This document shows, piece after piece, positions 8,661 to 16,556 of a DNA stretch of 64,000 bases (its first letter is position 1; every line of letters starts with the position of its first letter). The DNA lies in the NCBI RefSeq assembly GCF_034424175.1, contig NZ_CP139986.1, positions 2,480,001 to 2,544,000 of the forward strand, read 5' to 3'. The position numbers were made by a program, and so were the translations under genes. This stretch comes from Kluyvera intermedia. Its GTDB lineage: Bacteria > Pseudomonadota > Gammaproteobacteria > Enterobacterales > Enterobacteriaceae. The notes under the pieces are model-generated. The model searched no databases, had not been told where the DNA came from, and worked only from the letters and a program-made list of their open reading frames with translations.

Positions 8661-9653
8661 GTGATGACTGAAAACAGCCCTAATATGACAAAATGCTCCC
8701 CGCTGGTGGTGGTATTAGCCTATGACGGCTTATGTACTTTTGAATTCGGGGTCGCGGTGGAGATCTTCGGTCTGCCACGTCCGGAAATGGGCGATGACTG
8801 GTATCAATTTGCGGTGGCCGCCATCGACGAGGGTGAGCTACGGGCAACCGGCGGCGTGCGGATAATGGCAGATGGCGATCTCAGTCTGCTTGAGCGAGCC
8901 GATACCCTCATCGTTCCCGGCTGGCGTGGCGTTGAGAGTACGGTACCCGACGCGTTGTGTCAGGCGCTACGCCGGGCCAGCGCGCGAGGTTGCCGGGTAT
9001 TATCTATCTGTTCTGGCGTGTTTGTTCTGGCGGCCGCGGGATTACTGGATGGAAAGCGGGCAACGACCCACTGGCGCTACACCGAGCAGCTGCAACAGCG
9101 CTATCCGGCGATAAACGTCGTCGAGGATGTGCTGTATATCGCCGATGACACGGTATTGACCTCCGCAGGCAGCGCAGCAGGTATTGATTTATGTCTGCAT
9201 GTGGTGCGGCTGGATTATGGTCTGGACGCCGCAAACCGGGTTGCCCGTCGTCTGGTTATTCAGCCTCATCGTGACGGCGCACAGAAACAGAGTGTGGTAA
9301 AACCCGTCGCGCGCACACGGGAAAGTCAGCGTTTAGGGACACTTTTCGATTATCTGTATCAACATCTTGCCGAGACTCACTGCGTGCAATCGCTGGCCGA
9401 ACGGGTTGGAATGAGTGAGCGGACTTTTTTGCGGCGCTTTCAGGATGCAACTGGCAAAACCCCTGCCCGCTGGCTACTCGATGAACGCCTGCGGCTTGCG
9501 CAACATCATCTGACCACCGGTCGTGACAGCATCGAAAAAGTGGCAGAACTCACCGGTTTCGGCCACGCAAAAAACCTACGCCTGCGCTTTCAGCAACATT
9601 TAGCAATCAGTCCGCTGGCTTACAGAAAAAAGTTTACTGCAACAAATAATTAA
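8661..9653 (+). CDS. ftrA: FtrA, GlxA/AraC-type transcriptional regulator with DJ-1/PfpI domain
   Basis: 330 residues. The N-terminal DJ-1/PfpI-like class I glutamine amidotransferase fold (about 12-185) keeps the nucleophile-elbow cysteine in SICSGVFVLAAAGLL. The C-terminal AraC-type double helix-turn-helix (about 228-325) contains QSLAERVGMSERTFLRRF and KVAELTGFGHAKNLRLRF. This architecture is the FtrA/GlxA regulator family; the N domain probably senses a small molecule. Divergent from the rhodanese gene, its likely target. Start: GTG at 8661 is followed by ATG at 8664; the GAGG at 8646-8649 is nearer the GTG. An alternative start is the Met of MTKCSP, nine codons in. Confidence 0.85.
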   Translation: MMTENSPNMTKCSPLVVVLAYDGLCTFEFGVAVEIFGLPRPEMGDDWYQFAVAAIDEGELRATGGVRIMADGDLSLLERADTLIVPGWRGVESTVPDALCQALRRASARGCRVLSICSGVFVLAAAGLLDGKRATTHWRYTEQLQQRYPAINVVEDVLYIADDTVLTSAGSAAGIDLCLHVVRLDYGLDAANRVARRLVIQPHRDGAQKQSVVKPVARTRESQRLGTLFDYLYQHLAETHCVQSLAERVGMSERTFLRRFQDATGKTPARWLLDERLRLAQHHLTTGRDSIEKVAELTGFGHAKNLRLRFQQHLAISPLAYRKKFTATNN

Positions 9654-9669
9654 TTTAACAGAATACGCC

Positions 9670-9703
9670 GTTAGCCTACGTTTAAATCAGTAGTCTGGAG
9701 AAT
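9670..9703 (+). promoter_or_regulatory. PhoP box and -10 of mgtS
   Basis: GTTAG (9670-9674), five bases, GTTTA (9680-9684) is a near-perfect PhoP direct repeat. A candidate -10, GAGAAT (9698-9703), lies 13 bases downstream, the spacing seen at PhoP-activated promoters where the box replaces the -35. It implies induction by low Mg2+ through PhoPQ. Confidence 0.65.
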
Positions 9704-9731
9704 GTTTGTCATCATCAGCGTGGAGGTCATT

Positions 9732-9827
9732 ATGCCGGATAATATGCAGGTATTTGTGATTGCGACGGGACTCATTCTTTTTTCCGGTTTTCTGACAGCT
9801 TATCTGAGCGGAAAGTGGAATGATTAA
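9732..9827 (+). CDS. mgtS: MgtS, 31-residue inner-membrane protein of the Mg2+-starvation response
   Basis: A 31-codon ORF behind a strong GGAGGT. The product starts MPDNMQVFVIATGLILFSGF and ends YLSGKWND; it is one hydrophobic helix (about 6-24) and closely matches E. coli MgtS (formerly YneM) in length, in the LILFSGF segment and in the KW-D end. In E. coli MgtS protects the Mg2+ transporter MgtA from degradation and acts on PitA. A PhoP box lies upstream and the sRNA mgrR is convergent, the same arrangement as in E. coli. Confidence 0.9.
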   Translation: MPDNMQVFVIATGLILFSGFLTAYLSGKWND

Positions 9828-9831
9828 CGCT

Positions 9832-9928
9832 AAAAAAAACCGCCAGAAAACTGGCGGTATAAATGCTTGCATGGATAGATTTTCTTTCTACGGTAACCCT
9901 CTCTCCTTGATTGGGTCACTGTTACTTT
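9832..9928 (-). ncRNA. mgrR: MgrR small regulatory RNA
   Basis: On the minus strand, convergent with mgtS, a transcript would start near 9928 and end at an intrinsic terminator: stem 9839-9846/9851-9858 with a four-base loop, then a run of eight U (9839-9832). The length of about 97 nt and position beside mgtS fit MgrR, the PhoP-activated, Hfq-dependent sRNA that represses eptB in E. coli. The 5' end is placed from the candidate promoter, not measured. Confidence 0.75.
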
Positions 9929-9933
9929 GAATT

Positions 9934-9967
9934 ACCCTAACACCGCAATATTCAACTAATGCTAAAC
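9934..9967 (-). promoter_or_regulatory. Candidate PhoP-type promoter of mgrR
   Basis: Reading the minus strand: GTTTA (9967-9963), spacer, GTTGA (9956-9952), then a weak -10 TAGGGT (9939-9934). The half-sites are spaced 6 rather than 5, so this is a degenerate PhoP box. The GTTTA lies in the last codons of the 56-aa gene next door. Confidence 0.4.
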
Positions 9968-10132
9968 GGCCAGAGCATTATTCAGTGCAAAATCTTTCCA
10001 CGCTTTTTTACTCAAGCAGCTGGCTTGCCGCAAAGCCCACGCTCTACCGGAACGCGACTCCTGTAAATTCTGATGTTCAGGACGAGTAGACCAGGCAGAT
10101 TCACGGCGTGACGTATGCTGGAACTTTTTCAT
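9962..10132 (-). CDS. Unrecognised 56-residue basic protein
   Basis: A small ORF with a very strong ribosome site (GGAGGTAACA then ATG at 10132). An in-frame upstream ATG at 10168 exists, but the Shine-Dalgarno marks 10132. The protein starts MKKFQHTSRRESAWSTRPEH, has 11 Arg/Lys against four acidic residues, three tryptophans (14, 32, 45) and one cysteine, and no membrane segment. I do not recognise the family. Position between mgrR and a candidate sRNA suggests a stress-linked small protein; function unknown. Confidence 0.6.
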   Translation of the reverse strand: MKKFQHTSRRESAWSTRPEHQNLQESRSGRAWALRQASCLSKKAWKDFALNNALAV

Positions 10133-10336
10133 TGTTACCTCCGGGTAAAGCGCTGACATTAAATCCATTAACTCAATAAGTTATAAACTCATCGTAGCAA
10201 AGCGAATGACCAGTTCCGTCAACAACTGCACGCATTTGTAAAGACGGGATAAGCTCGTGAAAATCCCTACGTTGAACTGCCCCCCTACCGAATCTGCCAG
10301 GTTGCGTTGTTGTAATCATTACGTAAAAATCAGCAC

Positions 10337-10421
10337 AGTTATCTTCCCTCCAGGAAAGATAACAAGAATGCTCTATCTATTGCTCTGCTTAACCCGCCAA
10401 CCCTGTGTGCGGGTTTTTTTT
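10337..10421 (+). ncRNA. Candidate small RNA with a CCCUCC loop and intrinsic terminator
   Basis: In a 340-base gap with no convincing gene there is a self-contained transcript signature: candidate -35 TTGCGT (10302-10307), A-rich -10 (10325-10330), a hairpin whose arms are 10338-10347 and 10353-10363 and whose loop side shows CCCUCC, an anti-Shine-Dalgarno-like sequence, then a terminator with arms 10391-10397 and 10409-10415 followed by eight U. No plus-strand gene lies upstream to own this terminator. A tiny ORF from ATG 10369 runs into the terminator and is probably not coding. Confidence 0.5.
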
Positions 10422-10424
10422 ATA

Positions 10425-10457
10425 TTTTCCCGGCGTCGCATCGCTTAGCCGGGAAAA
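10425..10457. terminator. Hairpin downstream of dcp
   Basis: A 10-bp perfect inverted repeat (TTTTCCCGGC / GCCGGGAAAA) with a 13-base loop, 15 bases beyond the dcp stop. No U-run on the minus strand, so it may stabilise the dcp 3' end rather than terminate intrinsically. Confidence 0.5.
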
Positions 10458-10471
10458 TACAGGCCAAAGGG

Positions 10472-12517
10472 TTATTCAGATAACCCGCGATTTTTCAGCA
10501 TCGGCGCAATATACGGTTCGTGACCGCGCCAGTCACGATACAACTGCTCTAAATCACTGCTGTTGCCGCGCGACAATATGGCCTCGCGGAAACGTTGGCC
10601 GTTCTCACGATTTAACCCACCTTGTTCAACGAACCACTGATAACCATCGTCCGCCAGCATTTGCGTCCACAGGTAGGCATAATAGCCCGCCGCATAGCCG
10701 CCGCCGAAAATATGCGAGAAATAACTGCTGCGATAACGTGGCGGAACGGCGGCAAGGTTGAGGTTTTCCTGCTGTAATGCCTGTGCTTCAAACGAGTCAA
10801 CGTCTTGCGGTAATGCTGTGGTGGAAACACGATGCCAATTCATGTCCAGTAAGGCTGCACTAAGCAACTCGGTCATGTCATAGCCCTTGTTGAAGTTTGC
10901 CGCGCGGAACAAACTTTCGCGCAGTGCTACGGGCATTGGCTCGCCGCTCTCGTAGTGACGCGCATAATGCTCGAACACCACTGGATGACTGGCCCAATGC
11001 TCATTAATTTGCGACGGGAATTCCACAAAATCACGCGGTGTATTGGTGCCCGACAAGGTTGCATAGCGCTGATTGGCAAATAACCCATGCAGCGCATGGC
11101 CAAACTCATGGAATAACGTGATCACATCATCCCAGGAGATCAGCGCCGGTTTACCGGTAGCAGGTTTGGCATAGTTGCAAACGTTATAGATAACAGGACG
11201 GGTGCCCAGCAGCGTAGACTGTGGCACAAAATTATCCATCCATGCCCCGCCACTCTTGCTGTCACGGGCAAAGAAATCACCGTAAAACAGCGCCATGCCT
11301 TTACCATCGGCATCAAAAATCTCCCAGACACGAACATCCGGATGATAGACCGGGAGATCAAAACGCTCGACAAAACGAATACCGAACAACTGACTTGCTG
11401 ACCAAAACACGCCGCCCAGCAAAACGTTGTCCAGCGCGAACCACGGTTTAATTTGCGCTTCATCGATGGCATATTTTTCCCGGCGCACCTGCTCGGCGTA
11501 ATAGAGCCAGTCCCAGGCCTGAGCGGTGAAAGCGTCGTCGCCGCTATCAATCAGCTTCTGAATATCAGCCAGTTCACTTTGCGCGCGAGCACGCGCCGCA
11601 GGGGTGATTTCTCGCATAAACTCGAGCGCGGCTTCCGGTTTTTTCGCCATCTGGTCAGCCATACTCCAGCTCGCGTAATCGGCGTAACCTAACAGTTCCG
11701 CCTGTCTGGCACGAATCGCCACTAGCTTGAGCAGGCGTTCGCGGGTGTCATTAGCATCACCTTGCTGGTTTCGTTGCCAGCCCGCTTTAAACAATTTTTC
11801 ACGAGTATCACGTTGGCAAAGAGAGGCAAGTGCGGGCTGTTGCGTGGTGTTAACCAAGGGAATCAACCAGCGGTCGGATAATCCACGCTCATGGGCTGCG
11901 GCGGCCGCATGGGTGATTTCATCTTCGCTAAACCCCGCCAATTGTTCTTCACTGTCCAGCAGTAATCCGCCCGATTTTGCGGCGGCCAGTAAACACTGAT
12001 GAAACTGGCTGCTCAACGTTGCGGCTTCGGTATTAAGGGTTTTCAGTTCGGCCTTCTGTGCATCGCCAAGCGTGGCGCCAGCCAGAATAAAGCGCTGATG
12101 TATCACCTCAATTAAACGCAGCGACTCCGCGTCCAGGCTGAGCGTATCCCGCTGTTGCCAGATAATTTCAATGCGCTTGAAGAGAGCATCATTGAGATAG
12201 ATATCATTCGCCAGCCCGGCTAACTCCGCTGAGAACGCCTCATCGAGGCGCTGGATTTCATCATTGCTGTGCGAAGCCGCCATGGCGAAGAATACCGACG
12301 TCACACGCGAGAGCATCTCACCACTTTTTTCCAGTGCCACAATCGTATTGTCAAAAGTTGGCGTTTGCGGATTGTGCGCGATATCAGCAATTTCCTGACG
12401 TTTGCGCTGAAGTGCTGCATCAAACGCTGGACGATAGTGCTCGTCGTTTATCAGATCAAACGGCGGGGCCTGGTAAGGGAGTGTGCTGCTAGCAAAAAAG
12501 GGGTTTGTGGCCGTCAT
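10472..12517 (-). CDS. dcp: Peptidyl-dipeptidase Dcp
   Basis: 681 residues, the usual Dcp length. Zinc metallopeptidase of family M3: HEFGH begins at residue 470 (LFHEFGHALHG), the third zinc ligand following downstream. It removes dipeptides from the C terminus of peptides and is cytoplasmic or periplasm-associated. No signal peptide is visible. The start MTATNPFFASSTLPYQ matches the family start and is preceded by AGGAG. It is divergent from ydfG, as in E. coli. Confidence 0.96.
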   Translation of the reverse strand: MTATNPFFASSTLPYQAPPFDLINDEHYRPAFDAALQRKRQEIADIAHNPQTPTFDNTIVALEKSGEMLSRVTSVFFAMAASHSNDEIQRLDEAFSAELAGLANDIYLNDALFKRIEIIWQQRDTLSLDAESLRLIEVIHQRFILAGATLGDAQKAELKTLNTEAATLSSQFHQCLLAAAKSGGLLLDSEEQLAGFSEDEITHAAAAAHERGLSDRWLIPLVNTTQQPALASLCQRDTREKLFKAGWQRNQQGDANDTRERLLKLVAIRARQAELLGYADYASWSMADQMAKKPEAALEFMREITPAARARAQSELADIQKLIDSGDDAFTAQAWDWLYYAEQVRREKYAIDEAQIKPWFALDNVLLGGVFWSASQLFGIRFVERFDLPVYHPDVRVWEIFDADGKGMALFYGDFFARDSKSGGAWMDNFVPQSTLLGTRPVIYNVCNYAKPATGKPALISWDDVITLFHEFGHALHGLFANQRYATLSGTNTPRDFVEFPSQINEHWASHPVVFEHYARHYESGEPMPVALRESLFRAANFNKGYDMTELLSAALLDMNWHRVSTTALPQDVDSFEAQALQQENLNLAAVPPRYRSSYFSHIFGGGYAAGYYAYLWTQMLADDGYQWFVEQGGLNRENGQRFREAILSRGNSSDLEQLYRDWRGHEPYIAPMLKNRGLSE

Positions 12518-12649
12518 GGTGTGCTCCTGATAAAAACATTCTCCTAGAGTAGCAAGCCGCTCGGAGACCGCAATGGTTTCGGTAGCTTCCCCCTGATAAA
12601 GATAGCGTGCTATCGTGATGAAACATTAAAGCGTTGAAGGAACTAAGAG

Positions 12650-13399
12650 ATGATCGTACTGGTTACCGGAGCAACGGCGGGTTTTGGCGAAAGCATCACA
12701 CGTCGTTTTATTGCGAATGGACATAAAGTGATTGCTACAGGCCGTCGCAGCGAACGTTTGAAATCGCTGAAAGAAGAGCTGGGCGATAGCGTACTGACCG
12801 TGCAGCTGGATGTGCGTAACCGCGCAGCCATTGAAGAAACCATTGCCAATCTGCCTGCCGAATGGCGCGACATTGATATTCTGGTCAACAACGCCGGTCT
12901 GGCGCTGGGCCTTGAACCCGCGCATAAAGCCAGCGTGGATGATTGGGAAGACATGATCGACACCAATAATAAAGGTTTGGTGTACATGACTCGTGCCGTG
13001 CTGCCGGGAATGGTTGAACGTAACCGTGGCCATATCATTAATATCGGCTCTACCGCCGGTAGTTGGCCTTATGCGGGGGGGAACGTTTATGGTGCGACCA
13101 AAGCGTTCGTTCGCCAGTTTAGCCTGAACCTGCGTACCGATCTGCACGGTACCGCCGTGCGTGTGACCGATATTGAGCCGGGCCTGGTGGGCGGTACTGA
13201 GTTTTCCAACGTGCGCTTTAAGGGTGATGACGCCAAAGCGGGTAAAACTTACGAGAATACCGACGCACTCACTCCAGAAGATATCACCGAGGCCGTATGG
13301 TGGGTCTCAACGCTGCCAAAACATGTCAATATCAATACGGTTGAGATGATGCCGGTTAGCCAAACATTTGCAGGACTGAGCATTCATCGCCAAAGTTAG
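12650..13399 (+). CDS. ydfG: NADP-dependent 3-hydroxy acid dehydrogenase YdfG
   Basis: 249 residues, short-chain dehydrogenase/reductase: nucleotide-binding TGATAGFGES at 7-16, NNAG, catalytic Ser in NIGSTAGSW and YGATK. E. coli YdfG oxidises L-allo-threonine, serine and 3-hydroxy acids and reduces malonic semialdehyde. ATG at 12650 follows GAAGGAACTAAG. Same strand as rspR, 92 bases apart, with a GC hairpin at 13412-13430 between them. Confidence 0.95.
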   Translation: MIVLVTGATAGFGESITRRFIANGHKVIATGRRSERLKSLKEELGDSVLTVQLDVRNRAAIEETIANLPAEWRDIDILVNNAGLALGLEPAHKASVDDWEDMIDTNNKGLVYMTRAVLPGMVERNRGHIINIGSTAGSWPYAGGNVYGATKAFVRQFSLNLRTDLHGTAVRVTDIEPGLVGGTEFSNVRFKGDDAKAGKTYENTDALTPEDITEAVWWVSTLPKHVNINTVEMMPVSQTFAGLSIHRQS

Positions 13400-13411
13400 C
13401 ATTTTATCCCA

Positions 13412-13430
13412 ACCCGACCGCCGGTCGGGT
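13412..13430 (+). terminator. GC hairpin after ydfG
   Basis: Stem ACCCGACC / GGTCGGGT with a three-base loop 13 bases after the ydfG stop. No U-run follows, so it may be a 3'-end stabiliser or weak terminator. Confidence 0.4.
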
Positions 13431-13491
13431 CTGGGCTAGCAGGTAAAAAAAGCGTAAAATAACAGCTTAATCAGCTGATAAGAACGACTCA

Positions 13492-14178
13492 ATGGCCGCC
13501 GAAACCCAACTGAACCCAACACAGCCCGTCAACCAACAGATTTATCGCATTCTTCGCCGCGATATCGTGCATTGTCTTATTCCGCCAGGAACGCCGCTGT
13601 CTGAAAAAGAGGTCTCTTTGCGTTTTGAGGTCTCCCGTCAGCCGGTACGAGAAGCATTTATTAAACTTGCCGAAAATGGTCTGATTCAGATTCGACCTCA
13701 GCGCGGCAGTTACGTGAATAAAATCTCGCTTTCGCAGGTGCGTAACGGTTGTTTTGTTCGCCAGGCTATTGAGTGCGCCGTCGCCCGTCGCGCCGCACTG
13801 CTTATTACCGATTCCCAAAGCTATCAGCTGGAACAAAATCTGAATCAACAGCGAACCGCAATTGATCGCCAACAATTAAATGATTTCTTCCTGCTCGATG
13901 ATGAATTCCACCAACTGTTGTCGAATATTGCCGATTGCCAGTTAGCCTGGGACACTATCGAGAATATTAAAGCCGCCATTGACCGCGTGCGTTATATGAG
14001 CCTTGACCACATTTCTTCCCCTGAAATGTTGTTAAGCCAGCACTACGAAATTTTCGACGCACTGCAAAAGCGTGACGTCGATGCGGTAGATAAAGCGATG
14101 ACGTTGCATCTACAGGAAATTAGTGAGTCGGTGTTGTTAATTCGTCAGGAAAATCGGGACTGGTTCAGCGAAGAATAG
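13492..14178 (+). CDS. rspR: RspR (YdfH), GntR/FadR-family repressor
   Basis: 228 residues: winged helix at about 10-75 (PGTPLSEKEVSLRFEVSRQP then VREAF) and an all-helical FCD ligand-binding domain (about 85-215) with metal-ligand-type His in DDEFHQLL. E. coli RspR represses rspAB. Here rspA and rspB lie 6-10 kb away on the other strand within a uronate cluster, so it is the likely local regulator, with a sugar acid as inducer (inference). ATG at 13492. Confidence 0.93.
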   Translation: MAAETQLNPTQPVNQQIYRILRRDIVHCLIPPGTPLSEKEVSLRFEVSRQPVREAFIKLAENGLIQIRPQRGSYVNKISLSQVRNGCFVRQAIECAVARRAALLITDSQSYQLEQNLNQQRTAIDRQQLNDFFLLDDEFHQLLSNIADCQLAWDTIENIKAAIDRVRYMSLDHISSPEMLLSQHYEIFDALQKRDVDAVDKAMTLHLQEISESVLLIRQENRDWFSEE

Positions 14179-14181
14179 TCA

Positions 14182-14207
14182 AAAAATGTCGCCCGTTAAG
14201 GCGACAT
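14182..14207 (-). terminator. Terminator hairpin, U-run on the minus strand
   Basis: Stem ATGTCGCC / GGCGACAT with a six-base loop; reading leftwards it is followed by six T. It can end leftward transcripts coming through the BIME from the Usp gene, and is convergent with rspR. Confidence 0.6.
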
Positions 14208-14221
14208 ATTCAAACTCACGC

Positions 14222-14330
14222 GTAGCTCGGACGAGGTGTGATAACGCCGACTCCGGGATGACCCCGGTGTCACTTCGTTCGACCGGGCTACCGATTGGTG
14301 TAGGCCGGATAAGGTGTACCGCCATCCGGC
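14222..14330. repeat. BIME: three REP-like units
   Basis: Three palindromic units in a row: 14222-14258 (GTAGCTCGGACGAGG... ending CTCCGGGA), 14261-14292 (ends GACCGGGCTACC) and 14300-14330 (GTAGGCCGGATAAGG... CATCCGGC). This alternate-unit cluster is typical of bacterial interspersed mosaic elements and lies between the convergent rspR and Usp genes. Confidence 0.8.
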
Positions 14331-14348
14331 AATGTGTGGGTGCTGATA

Positions 14349-14777
14349 TTAGCGAACCACCATAGTAGGAATATTCGCGTAACGCAGAATCGACTCTGCG
14401 TTCGAGCCTAGCAGATGGGTGCTCATACCACGCTGACGAGAGCCAATCACGATGACATCGTAGTCGCCGCTTTTGCTCATCGCTAAAATTTCATCACGAA
14501 TATTGCCAAAACGAACTTCATTGCACATACGCTCACGGGGAAGGTCAAATAAGCGCTGGAGCTCATCCATTTTCTTTGAGGACTCCCGTAGCATGTACTC
14601 CTCAAACTTTTTAATATCAGAGGCGAAACCGCGTAAAATAGAACGATTGCTGTTAGGCAATACGTTTAAAAGCGTAATCTCACCTTTCTCACCCGCCAGA
14701 TAAACGGCATGGCGAATCGCTTTATCACTTAAGTCCATTTCAAATACATCAACAGGCATGAGAATTTTTTTGTACAT
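14349..14777 (-). CDS. Universal stress protein, UspG/UspF subgroup
   Basis: 142 residues, single Usp domain. The N terminus MYKKILMPVDVFEMDLSDKA and C terminus LGSNAESILRYANIPTMVVR closely resemble UspG, and the ATP-binding signature is GSRQRGMSTHLLGSNAESI. UspG-type proteins bind ATP and are induced by starvation and adhesion stress. Sequence differs enough from E. coli UspG in the middle to suggest a paralogue, so no symbol is given. In E. coli K-12 this position after ydfH is taken by ydfZ. Confidence 0.88.
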   Translation of the reverse strand: MYKKILMPVDVFEMDLSDKAIRHAVYLAGEKGEITLLNVLPNSNRSILRGFASDIKKFEEYMLRESSKKMDELQRLFDLPRERMCNEVRFGNIRDEILAMSKSGDYDVIVIGSRQRGMSTHLLGSNAESILRYANIPTMVVR

Positions 14778-14951
14778 CGCCCAGACTCCTTATTCCAGAG
14801 ATTCCATTATCTTCTGGGGATAACCATGCCATATTTAACCCACCGGTCATAGCATTCATTTATCATAATACTACCGCGACGATGAAAATATTCGTCCATT
14901 ATTTCAATATGCTTGAGTTATTTCAAAGAAGTGTAATAGTGGAAAATAATG

Positions 14952-14979
14952 GCAAAAAAAAGCCGCCTGTTAAGGCGGC
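14952..14979 (-). terminator. Intrinsic terminator after ydfI
   Basis: On the minus strand GCCGCC-TTAACA-GGCGGC followed by eight T, 28 bases past the ydfI stop. Strong terminator for the uronate operon. Confidence 0.85.
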
Positions 14980-15007
14980 ATTTAGAATAACTAATGTCGT
15001 TATTTGA

Positions 15008-16468
15008 TTACAATGCGCTAAATTGCGCTACGGTCGCTTTTGCGCCTTTACTCAATAAAGACAGATAGGCATTTGTCACCTGATCAACAAACTGACCGTT
15101 TTGCGGCAGATCCTGACCAAAGATAGCCTCGATAGCCAGCAGTGCTTTCACACGAGACTCGCCCTCTTCACTCCCCTGTACCGCCGCCTGAATGACCGGC
15201 AGCAGCGGATCGCTGACTTCAATCTTATTGCCCTTCTCATCCACGCCACCCACGTAGCGCATCCAACCTGCAACACCGAGCGTCAGCAGTGTGAAACTGC
15301 TGTTGTCAGCCAGATGCCAGCGAACGGAGTCCAGCATACGCTGAGGCAATTTCTGACTGCCATCCATCGCGATTTGCCAGGTACGGTGACGCAGCGCTGG
15401 GTTGGTATAGCGCGCGATTAACAGATCGGCATAACGTGCCAGGTCAACGTTCTGCACCTTCAGGGTCGGTGCCTGCTCGTTGAGCATCAGATCATGTGCC
15501 GCACGGCGATAGTTTTCGTCGCCCATGCAGTCATTGATATGCTCATAACCCGCCAGATAACCTAAATAGGCCAGGAATGAGTGGCTGCCGTTTAGCATAC
15601 GCAGCTTCATTTCCTCAAACGGGATCACATCACTGACCAACTCGGCGCCGGCTTTTTCCCACGCAGGACGTCCCGCCACGAAGTTATCTTCAATCACCCA
15701 CTGACGGAACGGTTCGCAGGCCACACCTGCCGGATCGCGAACGCCGGTCAGTTGTTCAATTTTATCCAGCGTATCGGGGGTAACGGCCGGAACAATACGG
15801 TCAACCATGGTGGACGGGAACGTCACATGAGATTCAATCCAGTCCGCCAGTCCCGCATCAATCGCACGCGCGTAAGCACATACCACGTTACGCATCACAT
15901 GACCGTTTTCTGGCATGTTGTCGCAGGACATCACGCTAAATGCAGGCAGCCCAGCGGCCCTGCGACGCGCTAGCGCTTCAACAACGACGCCCGGCGCGGA
16001 TTTCGGCTGGTGTGGATTCTGGATATCAGAGGCGATGAATGGATGATCGAGCATCAGTTGGCCGCTTGCCGGAGAGTGGCAATACCCTTTTTCGGTGATG
16101 GTTAGCGAAACAATCGCCACCTGCGGTTCACACATTTTGGCCAGTACAGTTTCCAGGCCATCAACCTGGGCGTGCAGCGCTTCTTTGACCACTCCCACAA
16201 CGCGGGCAGTCCAGGCATCAGCAGACATTTCGGCCACGGTGTATAAATTGTCCTGATGATTCAGGTCAGCAATCTGCTGCTCCCCGCCGATCAGGTTAAC
16301 TTCGGTATAACCCCAATCGCTGCCATGTTCTGCGGCAAGGATATCGGCATACACTGCCTGGTGAGCACGATGGAACGCACCAAAACCCAGGTGCACAATG
16401 CGTGACACCAGTTTGCTGCGGTCGTAGGTTGGGAGAGTTGCCTTTGCGGTTAATAGCTTATTCTGCAT
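15008..16468 (-). CDS. ydfI: YdfI, fructuronate reductase / mannonate oxidoreductase family
   Basis: 486 residues, the length of E. coli YdfI. Polyol-specific long-chain dehydrogenase (mannitol dehydrogenase family): Rossmann domain starts RIVHLGFGAFHRAHQ (about 22-36) and the catalytic-domain motif KLRMLNGSHSFLAYLGYL is present. The family interconverts D-fructuronate and D-mannonate with NADH. With uxaC-like and rspA upstream on the same strand it supplies the middle step of uronate breakdown. A 160-base gap with its own operator-like repeats precedes it, so it may have an additional promoter. Confidence 0.9.
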   Translation of the reverse strand: MQNKLLTAKATLPTYDRSKLVSRIVHLGFGAFHRAHQAVYADILAAEHGSDWGYTEVNLIGGEQQIADLNHQDNLYTVAEMSADAWTARVVGVVKEALHAQVDGLETVLAKMCEPQVAIVSLTITEKGYCHSPASGQLMLDHPFIASDIQNPHQPKSAPGVVVEALARRRAAGLPAFSVMSCDNMPENGHVMRNVVCAYARAIDAGLADWIESHVTFPSTMVDRIVPAVTPDTLDKIEQLTGVRDPAGVACEPFRQWVIEDNFVAGRPAWEKAGAELVSDVIPFEEMKLRMLNGSHSFLAYLGYLAGYEHINDCMGDENYRRAAHDLMLNEQAPTLKVQNVDLARYADLLIARYTNPALRHRTWQIAMDGSQKLPQRMLDSVRWHLADNSSFTLLTLGVAGWMRYVGGVDEKGNKIEVSDPLLPVIQAAVQGSEEGESRVKALLAIEAIFGQDLPQNGQFVDQVTNAYLSLLSKGAKATVAQFSAL

Positions 16469-16556
16469 CTTTTTGACTCACTGTAGAGAACGTTGATTGC
16501 CATACTAGATTAACGAGTTCATCAAGAGAGATTTTGATTTGCATTAATTTATGGCT

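Noticed and set aside
10257..10448. 63-residue ORF on the plus strand
   Set aside because: No ribosome site, odd composition, and it crosses the candidate sRNA and its terminator.
13489..13875. 128-residue minus-strand ORF over rspR
   Set aside because: Antisense shadow of a well-supported GntR regulator.
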